Counted from the first letter of the stretch, positions 21,789 to 28,646 are shown. The stretch is 28,646 nucleotides of DNA from DATHVR01 sp035461175 (GCA_035461175.1 DATHVR010000021.1:1-28646), one strand, 5' to 3'. The notes: a model not told the origin generated them from the letters alone. Numbers and translations: made by a program.

Positions 21789-21890
21789 GGGCGGCGGTCG
21801 CCGGACGGCACCGTTGCGGACTCGTAACGCCAAGCCCGTAGAGTTCCGCCCCTCGGACCTTTCAAAGTGGGAGGACGAGAGAGGAGACTC

Positions 21891-23492
21891 ATGCGACGCT
21901 GGACCCTGTTGTTCGCGACCGTGGCGCTGATTGCCGCCACCGTCCCTGCCCTGGCGGCCGATCCGCCCGATTTCGCCTACGAGACACCACTGTTCGGACT
22001 CAATGCCACCGCCGACGGCGACCTGCTGGTGGCAGACGCCGGTCAGGGGATCGTGTCGCTCGGAGCCACCGAGGGCGAGCTGATCGAGGCTCTTCCCGGA
22101 GTCACCGACGCGGTCGAGACCGGCGACGGCGACATCCTCGCCATCACCGGTGAGCCCCCCGAGGAGGGAGTCCAGGGTGCCGCCACTCTGTACCGGATCA
22201 CCTCCGATGCCACCGAGCCGATCGCCGACCTCTGGGAGTGGGAGCAGGCCAACAACCCCGACCAGAACGATCCCCTGGTGGGTCCCGACAATGTCCAGTC
22301 CAACCCCTACGACCTGGCCCGGATAGACGGTGCCACCCTGGTGGCCGACGCCGCCGGGAACGTGCTGCTGGAAGTAGCCGACGACGGCTCCGTCGAGTGG
22401 AAGGCCCTGTTCCCCGCCCAGATGGGCGACACCGCCCCGCTCAAGCAGGCGGTCGGCTGTCCCGACGCCCCGCCCGAGGCGGCCGAGTTCTGCGGGCTTC
22501 CGCCCCAGATCCCGGCCCAGTCGGTGCCCACTTCGGTGGCGGTCGGTCCCGACGGGAATTACTACGTCGGTGAGTTGACCGGCTTCCCCGGCACCCCCGG
22601 ACTGTCGCGGATCTGGCAGGTGACGCCCGATGCCACCAACGTGGAGTGCCCGGGAGCTGGATGCACCCAGGTGTTCGAGGGCCGGGCCTTCTCGGCGATC
22701 ATCGACGTGGCATTCGGCGCCGACGGCACCTTCTACGTGCTCGAGCTCGACGAAGCCGGCTTCATGGCGGCCGAGTTCGGCGTGGGTACGGGCGGGACGC
22801 TGAATGCCTGTGACCTGGACAGCGAGGCATGTGTCCAGCTGGCCACCGGCCTCTTCCTGTCCACCGCCGTAACGGTGGGCCAGTTGGGCAGCATCTACGC
22901 CACCGTGGGTGCTTTGGTGCCCGGTGCCGCCGATGTGGTCGAGATGGGCAAGGAGTTCTCAGACGACAACTCCAGCGTCCACGAACTCGACATCGCCGCC
23001 CTGGCCGCGGCCGGGATCACCAAGGGCTGCAACCCGCCCGACAACGACGAGTTCTGCCCCGACGACCCCACCACTCGCGGTCAGATGGCGGCCTTCCTCA
23101 ACCGGGCTCTCGGGCTCGGCCCCTCCGGGGATGACGCCTTCACCGACGACGACGACAGCGTGTTCGAGGGTGATATCAACGCCATCGCCGCCGCCGGGGT
23201 CACCAAGGGCTGCAACCCGCCCGACAACGACGAGTTCTGTCCCGACGACCTCGTCACCCGTGGGCAGATGGCGGCGTTCCTGGTGCGGGCTCTGGGCCTG
23301 CCGTCGTCCGACGTGGATCATTTCACCGACGACGATGGCAGCGTGTTCGAGGGTGATATCAACGCTCTCGCCGCCGCCGGGGTCACCAAGGGCTGCAACC
23401 CGCCCGACAACGACGAGTTCTGTCCCGACGACAACGTGACTCGTGGTCAGATGGCCTCGTTCCTGGTGCGGGCACTGGAGAACGTCGGCTGA
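21891..23492 (+). CDS. Secreted ScyD/ScyE-like beta-propeller with three C-terminal SLH-like modules
   Basis: 533 residues from the ATG at 21891, which has a GAGGAGA ribosome site; an in-frame GTG at 21867 would add eight residues and is less likely. The signal peptide ends ALA-A (residue 22). Residues about 25-355 contain repeated blade-like strands such as NATADGDLLVADAGQG, DLARIDGATLVADAAGN and SVAVGPDGNYYVGELTG, resembling NHL or ScyD/ScyE family propellers. Three modules (residues 356-533) follow at an exact 61-residue spacing, with GCNPPDNDEFCP identical in all three. No enzyme motif is visible, so a binding or scaffold role is likely. It lies 102 nt after the transglycosylase; TAGAGT at 21839-21844 could be its own -10. 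Confidence 0.85.
   Translation: MRRWTLLFATVALIAATVPALAADPPDFAYETPLFGLNATADGDLLVADAGQGIVSLGATEGELIEALPGVTDAVETGDGDILAITGEPPEEGVQGAATLYRITSDATEPIADLWEWEQANNPDQNDPLVGPDNVQSNPYDLARIDGATLVADAAGNVLLEVADDGSVEWKALFPAQMGDTAPLKQAVGCPDAPPEAAEFCGLPPQIPAQSVPTSVAVGPDGNYYVGELTGFPGTPGLSRIWQVTPDATNVECPGAGCTQVFEGRAFSAIIDVAFGADGTFYVLELDEAGFMAAEFGVGTGGTLNACDLDSEACVQLATGLFLSTAVTVGQLGSIYATVGALVPGAADVVEMGKEFSDDNSSVHELDIAALAAAGITKGCNPPDNDEFCPDDPTTRGQMAAFLNRALGLGPSGDDAFTDDDDSVFEGDINAIAAAGVTKGCNPPDNDEFCPDDLVTRGQMAAFLVRALGLPSSDVDHFTDDDGSVFEGDINALAAAGVTKGCNPPDNDEFCPDDNVTRGQMASFLVRALENVG
22956..23489 (+). repeat. Three tandem 183-nt coding repeats
   Basis: The three SLH-like modules repeat every 183 nt at DNA level (for example AGCGT at 22974, 23157 and 23340). 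Copies 2 and 3 are almost identical over more than 90 nt, including synonymous positions, in the part coding for SVFEGDIN through FCPDD. This points to recent duplication or gene conversion. Confidence 0.85.
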
Positions 23493-23499
23493 CAACCGC

Positions 23500-23545
23500 T
23501 TTCGCGCCCGAATTGCGTGCCATGGCACGCAATTCGGGCGCGAAA
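23500..23545. repeat. 46-nt perfect palindrome between genes
   Basis: Every base from 23500 to 23545 pairs with its mirror partner around 23522/23523; the centre is GCCATGGC and the arm begins TTTCGCGCCCGAATTGCGTG. It starts 8 nt after the propeller stop codon. As RNA it would form a 20-bp or longer stem with almost no loop. It is probably the terminator of the propeller gene (no U tract), or a protein-binding site. Confidence 0.85.
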
Positions 23546-23577
23546 AGCTCGGAGTTCTATCGCGCCGCGCCGCTTCC

Positions 23578-23583
23578 TAACCT
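23578..23583 (+). promoter_or_regulatory. Probable -10 element of the leaderless aminotransferase gene
   Basis: TAACCT ends 7 nt before the ATG at 23591; the same hexamer precedes the MFS gene. Confidence 0.45.
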
Positions 23584-23590
23584 CGGGCAG

Positions 23591-24742
23591 ATGAGCGCAC
23601 GGCGTCTGGCGCCTTTTGGGGTGACGGTCTTCACCGAGATGACCGCCCTCGCCAACCAACTCGGGGCCGTCAACCTGGGTCAGGGATTTCCCGACTGGGA
23701 CGGCCCCGACTTCGCCAAACAGGCGGCGGTCGATTCGCTGCAGGCGGGGGGCACGGATCAGTATCCGCCCAGTGCCGGGATCCCGACGCTGAGGGAGGCG
23801 ATCGCCCGCCGCTACTCGCCCCTACTGGGACGTGAGCTCGATCCCGACACCGAGATCACCGTCACCGGCGGCTGCACCGAGGCGCTGGCCGCCTCCTTCC
23901 TGGGTCTGATCGACCCGGAGGACGAGGTGGTGCTGATCGAGCCCTATTTCGACTCTTATCCCGTCGGAGTGGCGCTGGCCGGGGCCCGCCCCCGCTTTCT
24001 CACTCTGCGGCCACCCGACTTCGCCCTCGACCTCGACGCTCTGGAGCGCCTGGTGACGCCGGCCACCCGGGTGCTCGTGGTCAACACGCCTCACAATCCC
24101 ACCGGTCGGGTTTTCTCACGGGACGAGATGGCGGCGATCGCCCGCCTGTGCGTGGAGAACGACGTGCTGGCCATCTCTGACGAGGTCTACGAGGAGATCT
24201 ACTTCGAAGGCGAGCACCTCCATCTGGCCACCCTCCCGGGAATGGCAGAGCGGACCGTGACCCTGTCGTCGGTGGGTAAGACCTATTCGCTGACCGGCTG
24301 GAAGGTGGGATGGGCCATCGCCCCGCCGGAACTGACCCACGGCATCCGCTCGGCCCATCAGTACCTCACCTTCACCACCCCCACCCCGGTCCAGCACGGG
24401 GCGGTGGGGGCGCTGGGAGCCCCGGCGGACTACTACTCCGAACTGCGGACCTCCTACCTGAAGCGGCGGGACCTCCTGGTCGAGGGCCTGGTCGGGGCGG
24501 GATTCGAGGTTCGACCTCCGCAGGGGACGTATTTCGTTATGGCCGACTACCGGGAGCTAGCCGACCTGGACGACCGGGCCTTCGCCCTGCAACTGATCCA
24601 CGAGGCGGGGGTGGCGGCGGTGCCGCCGAGTGCCTTCTACCACGATCCCGGGTCGGCCCAAAGGTTGTTGCGGTTCGCCTTCTGCAAGGAGCCGGCGGTA
24701 CTGGAGGAAGCGGTCGAGCGCCTCCAGCGTTATCTCACCTGA
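23591..24742 (+). CDS. Class I/II PLP-dependent aminotransferase (kynurenine/methionine aminotransferase-like)
   Basis: 383 residues, fold type I. NLGQGFPDWDGP near residue 30 is the N-terminal substrate-arm signature of KAT/YbdL-type enzymes. ITVTGGCTEALAA binds the PLP phosphate, NTPHNPTGRVFS and ISDEVYEEIYF (PLP ring Asp and Tyr) follow, and SSVGKTYSLTGWKVGW holds the Schiff-base lysine K230. The C-terminal RFAFCKE carries the carboxylate-binding Arg. Likely reactions are transamination of kynurenine, methionine or glutamine with a 2-oxo acid. The related N-succinyldiaminopimelate aminotransferase cannot be excluded. The frame stays open upstream through the palindrome, but the ATG at 23591 with TAACCT before it is the natural start. 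Its stop overlaps the convergent kinase gene by 8 nt. Confidence 0.92.
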   Translation: MSARRLAPFGVTVFTEMTALANQLGAVNLGQGFPDWDGPDFAKQAAVDSLQAGGTDQYPPSAGIPTLREAIARRYSPLLGRELDPDTEITVTGGCTEALAASFLGLIDPEDEVVLIEPYFDSYPVGVALAGARPRFLTLRPPDFALDLDALERLVTPATRVLVVNTPHNPTGRVFSRDEMAAIARLCVENDVLAISDEVYEEIYFEGEHLHLATLPGMAERTVTLSSVGKTYSLTGWKVGWAIAPPELTHGIRSAHQYLTFTTPTPVQHGAVGALGAPADYYSELRTSYLKRRDLLVEGLVGAGFEVRPPQGTYFVMADYRELADLDDRAFALQLIHEAGVAAVPPSAFYHDPGSAQRLLRFAFCKEPAVLEEAVERLQRYLT

Positions 24743-26432
24743 CCAGCGACCACCGCGAGTTCGAGGCGACGGGCTCTTCCAGCGGCGGCGGGGCAGGGGG
24801 TAGCTCGAGCCGGAAGATGCTTTCCCAGCCGTCGTGATCGTAGATGAGGTCGCCACCCATCAACCGGGCCAGCCGCCGGGATACGGTGAGGCCGAGGCCG
24901 ACCGACACCGTCACACCGGGTCGATCGTGGGCGCGGGTATAGGGCTCGAAGATCCGTTCCCGGTCCTCGTTCTGGAGGGGGAGGCCGTTGTCGCGTACCT
25001 CCAGGACCACCATCTGTCCGGCCGGGACCACGAGGATCCGGCTGCTGTCGCCGCCGTAGCGGACGGCGTTCACGGCCAGATTGCGGATGATCTGGCGGGT
25101 CCGGACGGGGTCGCCGAGACCGACCGGGCAGCCGGCCGCCGCCTCGATGGGCACGGCCACATCGAGGGAAGCGATCACCGTCGCGGCCTCGGCGGCGAGA
25201 TCGATCGGCTCGAGGTTCACCGACACCGTCCCGATCTCGGCCCGGGCCCCCACCAGAAGGTCCTCGACCAGGTATGTGATCTCATTCGCCTGGGTCACCA
25301 CCAACTGCAGCAACTCGCGTCGCTCGGCCGGGTCGAGGTCGTCGGCGGCCAGGACCTCGTTGGCCAGGCCCACCACGGCGGTGAGGGGCGTGCGCACCTC
25401 GTGGCTGACGGTGGCGATGAACTCGTCCTTCTCCCGCACCAGGTCGGCCAGGTCGCGGCTGCGTCGTCGGCTCTGGGTGATGTCGGTGACGGCCAGCAGG
25501 AGGTGATGTGGTCGGGAGGCGCCGACACTGATCGTCCTCACCTCGAGCCACAAGCCGGGGTTCCCGTGGTAGTCGGAGGTCTCGTACTCGGTCACGTCGA
25601 AGGGCTGGCCGCTCCACATCCCCACCACCTGCCTTATCCACATCTCCCGGCTGGTGGCGTCGACCCGGTCGGGCTGCAGGCTTCCCAGATAGCGGCGCCG
25701 TGGGACCTTGAGCACCTCGCAGGCGGCGTCGTTGGCGCGCACCACCCGGACCCGGGAGACGACCCGGGCGAGCAGTTCGGGGTCGGCGCGGAGAAGCTCA
25801 CCCAGGTGTTCCGTGTCGCGCGGCTGGAGTGTCTCGATGTAGGCGACCGCCTCGCTCCAATCCTGTTCCACCAGGCCCACCGGTGCCCGATCGAACAGCC
25901 AGCGGAACTGCTGGTCGGCCTGAATGGTGCGCCGGCGGACGAGACGGAAAGCGATCGCCCCGATCAGGAACGAGGTCGCCATTATCACCCCGGCGAGGAT
26001 GCCGGCCGAGGCCGTCTCGGCCCACAGCCAGGGGAGGGCGAGCATCAGGGCGGTGCCACCTCCGAAGAAGGCCACCTGGTGGCGGCTCCGGACGAAGATC
26101 GAAGCCAGGATCGCCATCGCCACCACCGACATCGAAGCGCCCAGAACCGAGTCGGGTCCCGAGATGATGGGAAGCGTCGCCACGACGAACAGGATCCCGA
26201 AGCCCAGCGCCACCATGGCATTGACTCTGTCCGCCAGGATCTGCAGGGTGAAGAAGAGGCCGGCGCATCCCGCCGCCACGGCCTGGAGCAGGGTCTGATG
26301 CTCCCCGGTGAGGATGGCGGCCACGGTGAGGGCCAGGGCGACGAGCCAGGCGCTGATCGCCGCGAAGCGCACGATCAGGAAGTGCAGGGCGGCCGCGTCC
26401 GACCCCCGGACGTCCAGGTCTGGCTGGCTCAC
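24735..26432 (-). CDS. Orphan membrane sensor histidine kinase with PAS-like domain
   Basis: 565 residues from the GTG at 26432. About six membrane helices occupy residues 15-165. A PAS-like region follows (about 170-310; FRWLFDRAPVGLVEQDW, then VVRANDAACEVLKVPRRRYLG and a PAC-like TSDYHGNPGLWLEVRTIS). The HisKA H-box is EFIATVSHEVRTPL with H344. The HATPase domain has an N-box (NLAVNAVRYGG), G1 (VRDNGLPL), F-box (FEPYTRAHDRPG) and G2 (VGLGL). It should autophosphorylate and pass phosphate to an unlinked response regulator, since none is adjacent. The frame is open into the upstream hydrolase region, but that part is not coding. A 13-nt inverted repeat lies 6 nt before the start. Confidence 0.9.
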   Translation of the reverse strand: MSQPDLDVRGSDAAALHFLIVRFAAISAWLVALALTVAAILTGEHQTLLQAVAAGCAGLFFTLQILADRVNAMVALGFGILFVVATLPIISGPDSVLGASMSVVAMAILASIFVRSRHQVAFFGGGTALMLALPWLWAETASAGILAGVIMATSFLIGAIAFRLVRRRTIQADQQFRWLFDRAPVGLVEQDWSEAVAYIETLQPRDTEHLGELLRADPELLARVVSRVRVVRANDAACEVLKVPRRRYLGSLQPDRVDATSREMWIRQVVGMWSGQPFDVTEYETSDYHGNPGLWLEVRTISVGASRPHHLLLAVTDITQSRRRSRDLADLVREKDEFIATVSHEVRTPLTAVVGLANEVLAADDLDPAERRELLQLVVTQANEITYLVEDLLVGARAEIGTVSVNLEPIDLAAEAATVIASLDVAVPIEAAAGCPVGLGDPVRTRQIIRNLAVNAVRYGGDSSRILVVPAGQMVVLEVRDNGLPLQNEDRERIFEPYTRAHDRPGVTVSVGLGLTVSRRLARLMGGDLIYDHDGWESIFRLELPPAPPPLEEPVASNSRWSLVR

Positions 26433-26438
26433 TGAGAT

Positions 26439-26451
26439 TGAATCGGATTCA
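26439..26451. promoter_or_regulatory. Inverted repeat before the histidine kinase start
   Basis: TGAATC-G-GATTCA, a perfect 6-bp inverted repeat with a one-base centre, in the 68-nt gap between the dienelactone hydrolase stop and the kinase GTG. A possible operator at the kinase promoter; function inferred from position only. Confidence 0.35.
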
Positions 26452-26500
26452 GTGTCCCGTTTCTGAAGGAGCGATGTCCGAAACTCGTCGCCGCCGTCCC

Positions 26501-27256
26501 TCAGGAATGGTCGGCGATGAAACCCAGAACCCGCCGCCAGGCGTCCGCCGACGCCTCGGCGAAGTCGGCCTGGCGCCGATCGAAGAACGAGTGCGGGGCG
26601 CCGGGGTACGTGACCACCTCGTGGTCCACCCCCGCCCTTTCCAGCGCCGCTTCCAGATCGGCGATTGCCCCGGCTGGAATCGAGGAGTCGTCGCCTCCCA
26701 TCAGGGCCAGGATCGGCGCCTCCACTTGCGGGCAGCGGTCGAGGAAGGGGCCGTCGCCGGTGGGACGGTCGATGTCGGACCTCCCGTAGAAGCCGATCGC
26801 TCCCGCCAATCCGTGCTCGTGGGTGGTGGCCGCCCACGAGCAGGTGCCGCCGAAACAGAAGCCGACCGTGAACAGCGCCACCTCCGGGTGGCGGCGACGC
26901 AGGTGCTCGGCGGCGGCGGCGATGTCGGCGTTGATGCCCTCGGTGGTGGTCTGCGGCACGTGGTCTCCGTACTCGAAGTCCTCGCCGCGCGGGGCGGTCC
27001 CGGCGGTGCGCCCGAAATAGTCGATGGCGACGGCGTCGTGGCCGGCCTCGGCCAGGCGCGTCGCCAGTTCCTCATAGAACCGGAACAGGCCCCGGACGTC
27101 GGGGAGCACTATCACCGCTGACCGGGTCGGCCCGTCGGCGGCCAGTGCCTCGAAGGCCAGGAAGGGTGTGCCGTCGGCGGCCTCCAGCGTCAGATGGCGG
27201 GTGGAGGCACCGCCGGTGGCGGGCAGGGGCGGTTGGGCGTTGGCGTCCACACACAT
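26501..27256 (-). CDS. Dienelactone hydrolase family protein
   Basis: 251-residue alpha/beta hydrolase. The nucleophile elbow is GFCFGG with Cys134 in place of Ser, as in dienelactone hydrolases. The catalytic Asp is in MGGDDSSIP (D190) and His in PGAPHSFFDRR (H222). VIVLPDVRGLFRFYEELATRLAE is the typical oxyanion and first-helix region, and AIDYFGRTAG follows as expected. Members open cyclic lactones such as dienelactone or act on unknown esters; there is no aromatic-degradation cluster here, so the substrate is open. It may share a transcript with the downstream kinase (68-nt gap). The ATG has CAGGAT ending six bases upstream. The N-terminal 20 residues are not conserved-looking, so a later start is possible. 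Confidence 0.93.
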   Translation of the reverse strand: MCVDANAQPPLPATGGASTRHLTLEAADGTPFLAFEALAADGPTRSAVIVLPDVRGLFRFYEELATRLAEAGHDAVAIDYFGRTAGTAPRGEDFEYGDHVPQTTTEGINADIAAAAEHLRRRHPEVALFTVGFCFGGTCSWAATTHEHGLAGAIGFYGRSDIDRPTGDGPFLDRCPQVEAPILALMGGDDSSIPAGAIADLEAALERAGVDHEVVTYPGAPHSFFDRRQADFAEASADAWRRVLGFIADHS

Positions 27257-27262
27257 GGGTCC

Positions 27263-27268
27263 ATCCTG
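27263..27268 (-). promoter_or_regulatory. Probable -10 element of the dienelactone hydrolase gene
   Basis: CAGGAT on the minus strand ends 6 nt before the ATG at 27256. Confidence 0.35.
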
Positions 27269-27321
27269 CCACAGGATTTCCGACCAGTGCCCAAATCCCC
27301 TACCCCATGGGCACCGATGCG

Positions 27322-27327
27322 CATACT
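27322..27327 (+). promoter_or_regulatory. Probable -10 element of the leaderless 27334 gene
   Basis: CATACT ends 6 nt before the GTG at 27334. The 16-nt stretch from here through the start codon matches the ligB start region with one mismatch. Confidence 0.5.
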
Positions 27328-27333
27328 GTGATC

Positions 27334-27771
27334 GTGAAGCCCAATCGCATCCTGGCCATCGTCGTGGGGTGCATCGCCCTCGTGACGATCGTCGCCGCGG
27401 TGGTGGGGGCCAACCGATCCGAGCCCACTTTCGACCCGGCCACGCCGGAGGGAACGGTGCAGGGGTACCTGCAGGCGGTATTCGCAGGCGACGACGAAAC
27501 GGCGGTCTCTTATCTGGCCTCGGACACGGAATGCGACGCCGACGACTTGCGAAGAGCGATGCGGAACGAATCCGTCCGCGTGGTTCTACGTGATGTGGAG
27601 ATGGTGGGGGATAAGGCCGAGGTGGAGGTGGACGTCACCTACACCAGCCAGGGCGGGCCTTTCGATGCCTACGAATGGACCGAGAACCAGTCCTTCGACC
27701 TGGTACGCGAAGGCGAGCGGTGGACGCTCGACGGTGAACCGTGGCCGTTGTACTTCTGCAGGAGAGGCTAG
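27334..27771 (+). CDS. Membrane-anchored NTF2-like protein of unknown function
   Basis: 145 residues. One N-terminal membrane segment (RILAIVVGCIALVTIVAAVVGA) acts as an uncleaved anchor or signal. The outside domain begins FDPATPEGTVQGYLQAVFAGDDETAVSYLA, the helix pair of small NTF2/DUF4878-like folds, then strands VRVVLRDVEMVGDKAEVEVDVTYTS and FDLVREGERWTLDGEPWPLYFC. Two cysteines (TECDAD and the C-terminal YFCRR) could form a disulfide. The start is GTG at 27334; another in-frame GTG six bases earlier cannot be excluded. Its stop is 2 nt before the next gene, so the two form an operon and may act together at the membrane. No enzyme motif is visible. Confidence 0.82.
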   Translation: MKPNRILAIVVGCIALVTIVAAVVGANRSEPTFDPATPEGTVQGYLQAVFAGDDETAVSYLASDTECDADDLRRAMRNESVRVVLRDVEMVGDKAEVEVDVTYTSQGGPFDAYEWTENQSFDLVREGERWTLDGEPWPLYFCRRG

Positions 27772-27773
27772 GA

Positions 27774-28646
27774 ATGATTGCCATATCCCTTTTGATCCCC
27801 ATCGCGATCATTGCCCTGATCGTCGTGGTCGTGCGCTCGCTCGTCCAGAAAGGCGGGGGTCTCGACGATGGTGGTCATGGCGTCCGCCGGTTCTTTCAAT
27901 ATCTGCTCCTTTTCGGTCTTCTGATCATCGCTGCCATCGGTCTCGCCGGGCTGCTGGGTCGGTTGCTCGAGGGCGAGACCCTGGTCGACGTGGACCAGGC
28001 CGGCCTGGCGCGGAACCTCACCTTCACCGTGATCGGTCTGCCGCTGTATATGGGGGTGGCAGCCTGGTCGAGGCGCCGAATGGCCGACGATCCGGGCGAG
28101 TTGAGGTCGCTGGGCTGGGCCTTCTACCTCACCGCGGCCTCGGTCGTTTCGCTGATCGTGACCATGTTCGCCCTCTACGACGTGCTCGAGTGGGTGTTCC
28201 AGATCGAGGCCTACGACGGCCGCGCCCTCGCCCGTCTCATCGTCTGGGGTGCGGCGTGGGGGATCCACTGGTATGTCGACCGCCGGGTCGGCTCCACCAC
28301 TCCCACCCGGGTCCATCATCTGATCGGTTCGGCCATCGGTCTCGGCACCGTCACCGCCGGGTTGGTCCAGATGCTGTCGGAGGCGCTCGATCTCCTGATC
28401 TTCGGGGGTGGCGACGACCTCATCTCCGGTCCGCAAAACGGTCTGCTGCGGGGTGTCGCCACCCTCCTGGTCGGAGGTGCGGTATGGTCGCTCTACTGGC
28501 TGGCGACGGCGTCCAAAGAAGAGCGGACGCCGTTGTGGAACGGCTACGTCCTGGTCGCCGGGGTGGCGGGGGGTCTGATCGCCGCAATCAGCGCCGCCAG
28601 CACCCTCCTCCACACCCTTCTGGTGTGGCTGGTCGGAGATCCCGGC
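27774..28646 (+). CDS. DUF5671-like multi-helix membrane protein, 3' end outside window
   Basis: 291 codons are visible and the frame continues past the window end. At least seven membrane helices: SLLIPIAIIALIVVVVRSLV, YLLLFGLLIIAAIGLAGLLG, LTFTVIGLPLYMGVAAW, YLTAASVVSLIVTMFALY, VHHLIGSAIGLGTVTAGLVQML, LLRGVATLLVGGAVWSLYWL and VLVAGVAGGLIAAISAAST. The repeated pattern of loop plus R-R-F-F-Q-Y-L-L or A-R-L-I-V-W-G-A-A-W resembles DUF5671 membrane proteins of actinobacteria and Chloroflexi, by memory rather than search. No transport or catalytic motif is recognised. The ATG has GGAGAGG upstream and lies 2 nt after the stop of the NTF2-like gene. A minus-strand open frame over the same region is a shadow. 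Confidence 0.82.
   Translation, partial: MIAISLLIPIAIIALIVVVVRSLVQKGGGLDDGGHGVRRFFQYLLLFGLLIIAAIGLAGLLGRLLEGETLVDVDQAGLARNLTFTVIGLPLYMGVAAWSRRRMADDPGELRSLGWAFYLTAASVVSLIVTMFALYDVLEWVFQIEAYDGRALARLIVWGAAWGIHWYVDRRVGSTTPTRVHHLIGSAIGLGTVTAGLVQMLSEALDLLIFGGGDDLISGPQNGLLRGVATLLVGGAVWSLYWLATASKEERTPLWNGYVLVAGVAGGLIAAISAASTLLHTLLVWLVGDPG

Noticed and set aside
23513..23590. Earlier TTG start for the aminotransferase
   Set aside because: It would translate half of the 46-nt palindrome; the family N-terminus begins at the ATG at 23591 with a hexamer 7 nt upstream.
26433..26837. Upstream extension of the histidine kinase frame
   Set aside because: It is antisense-phase noise within the dienelactone hydrolase gene (same strand, different frame) and low in protein-like character; the kinase starts at 26432.
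27768..28613. Open minus-strand frame opposite the DUF5671-like gene
   Set aside because: Composition is rich in Asp, Gln, His and Gly with no hydrophobic core, as expected for the complement of a membrane-protein gene in high-GC DNA.

Overview
The window looks like a chromosomal segment of a high-GC actinobacterium. The points that suggest this are the GC-rich third codon positions, GTG/TTG starts, a mycobacterial-type ATP-dependent DNA ligase (LigB), a Gram-positive type SOS box, many genes that appear to be leaderless, and a cysteine-containing SLH-like module of the kind I associate with Acidimicrobiia and related uncultured Actinobacteria. That placement is an inference; there is no rRNA or other strong taxonomic marker here. 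I saw no tRNA, CRISPR array, insertion sequence or phage module, and the genes are tightly packed.

Layout. Positions 1-2756 (minus) hold histidine utilisation genes: hutU followed by a partial hutF, so degradation probably runs through formylglutamate. Positions 2782-5733 (minus) are a four-gene operon of ABC ATPase, two ABC-2 permeases and a GNAT acetyltransferase, with overlapping stops and starts. Positions 5802-6742 (minus) encode a flavin-type pair, a nitroreductase and a PNPOx-like protein. Positions 6872-8644 (plus) encode a secreted metzincin-like protease with three C-terminal SLH-like modules. It converges on an AI-2E family permease (8659-9915, minus). Divergent from the permease are ligB and deoD (9975-12244). 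Next come a small membrane protein and a HAD phosphatase (minus), then a lipoprotein and the azlCD exporter pair (plus).

Positions 15805-16548 (minus) hold an unfamiliar gene with a perfect SOS box overlapping its probable promoter, followed by a hairpin-rich gene-free stretch. Positions 16892-17636 (minus) are an AhpD-like protein and a small acidic protein. Divergent from these run an EVE-domain protein, lhgO and an MFS exporter (to 20623). Positions 20820-23492 hold two more secreted proteins carrying the same SLH-like module: a lytic-transglycosylase-like enzyme and a ScyD-like beta-propeller. A 46-nt perfect palindrome separates them from a PLP aminotransferase. The window ends with an orphan sensor histidine kinase and a dienelactone hydrolase (minus), then a small membrane-anchored protein and a DUF5671-like membrane protein that runs off the end.

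Two themes stand out. First, at least ten genes have a TAnnnT-like hexamer ending 6-9 nt before the start codon, which suggests a mainly leaderless transcriptome, whereas the three secreted SLH-module genes have leaders and ribosome binding sites. Second, one cysteine-paired surface module is fused to three unrelated secreted enzymes or scaffolds, which suggests a common cell-surface display system. All functional calls come from reading motifs by eye; no database search was run.
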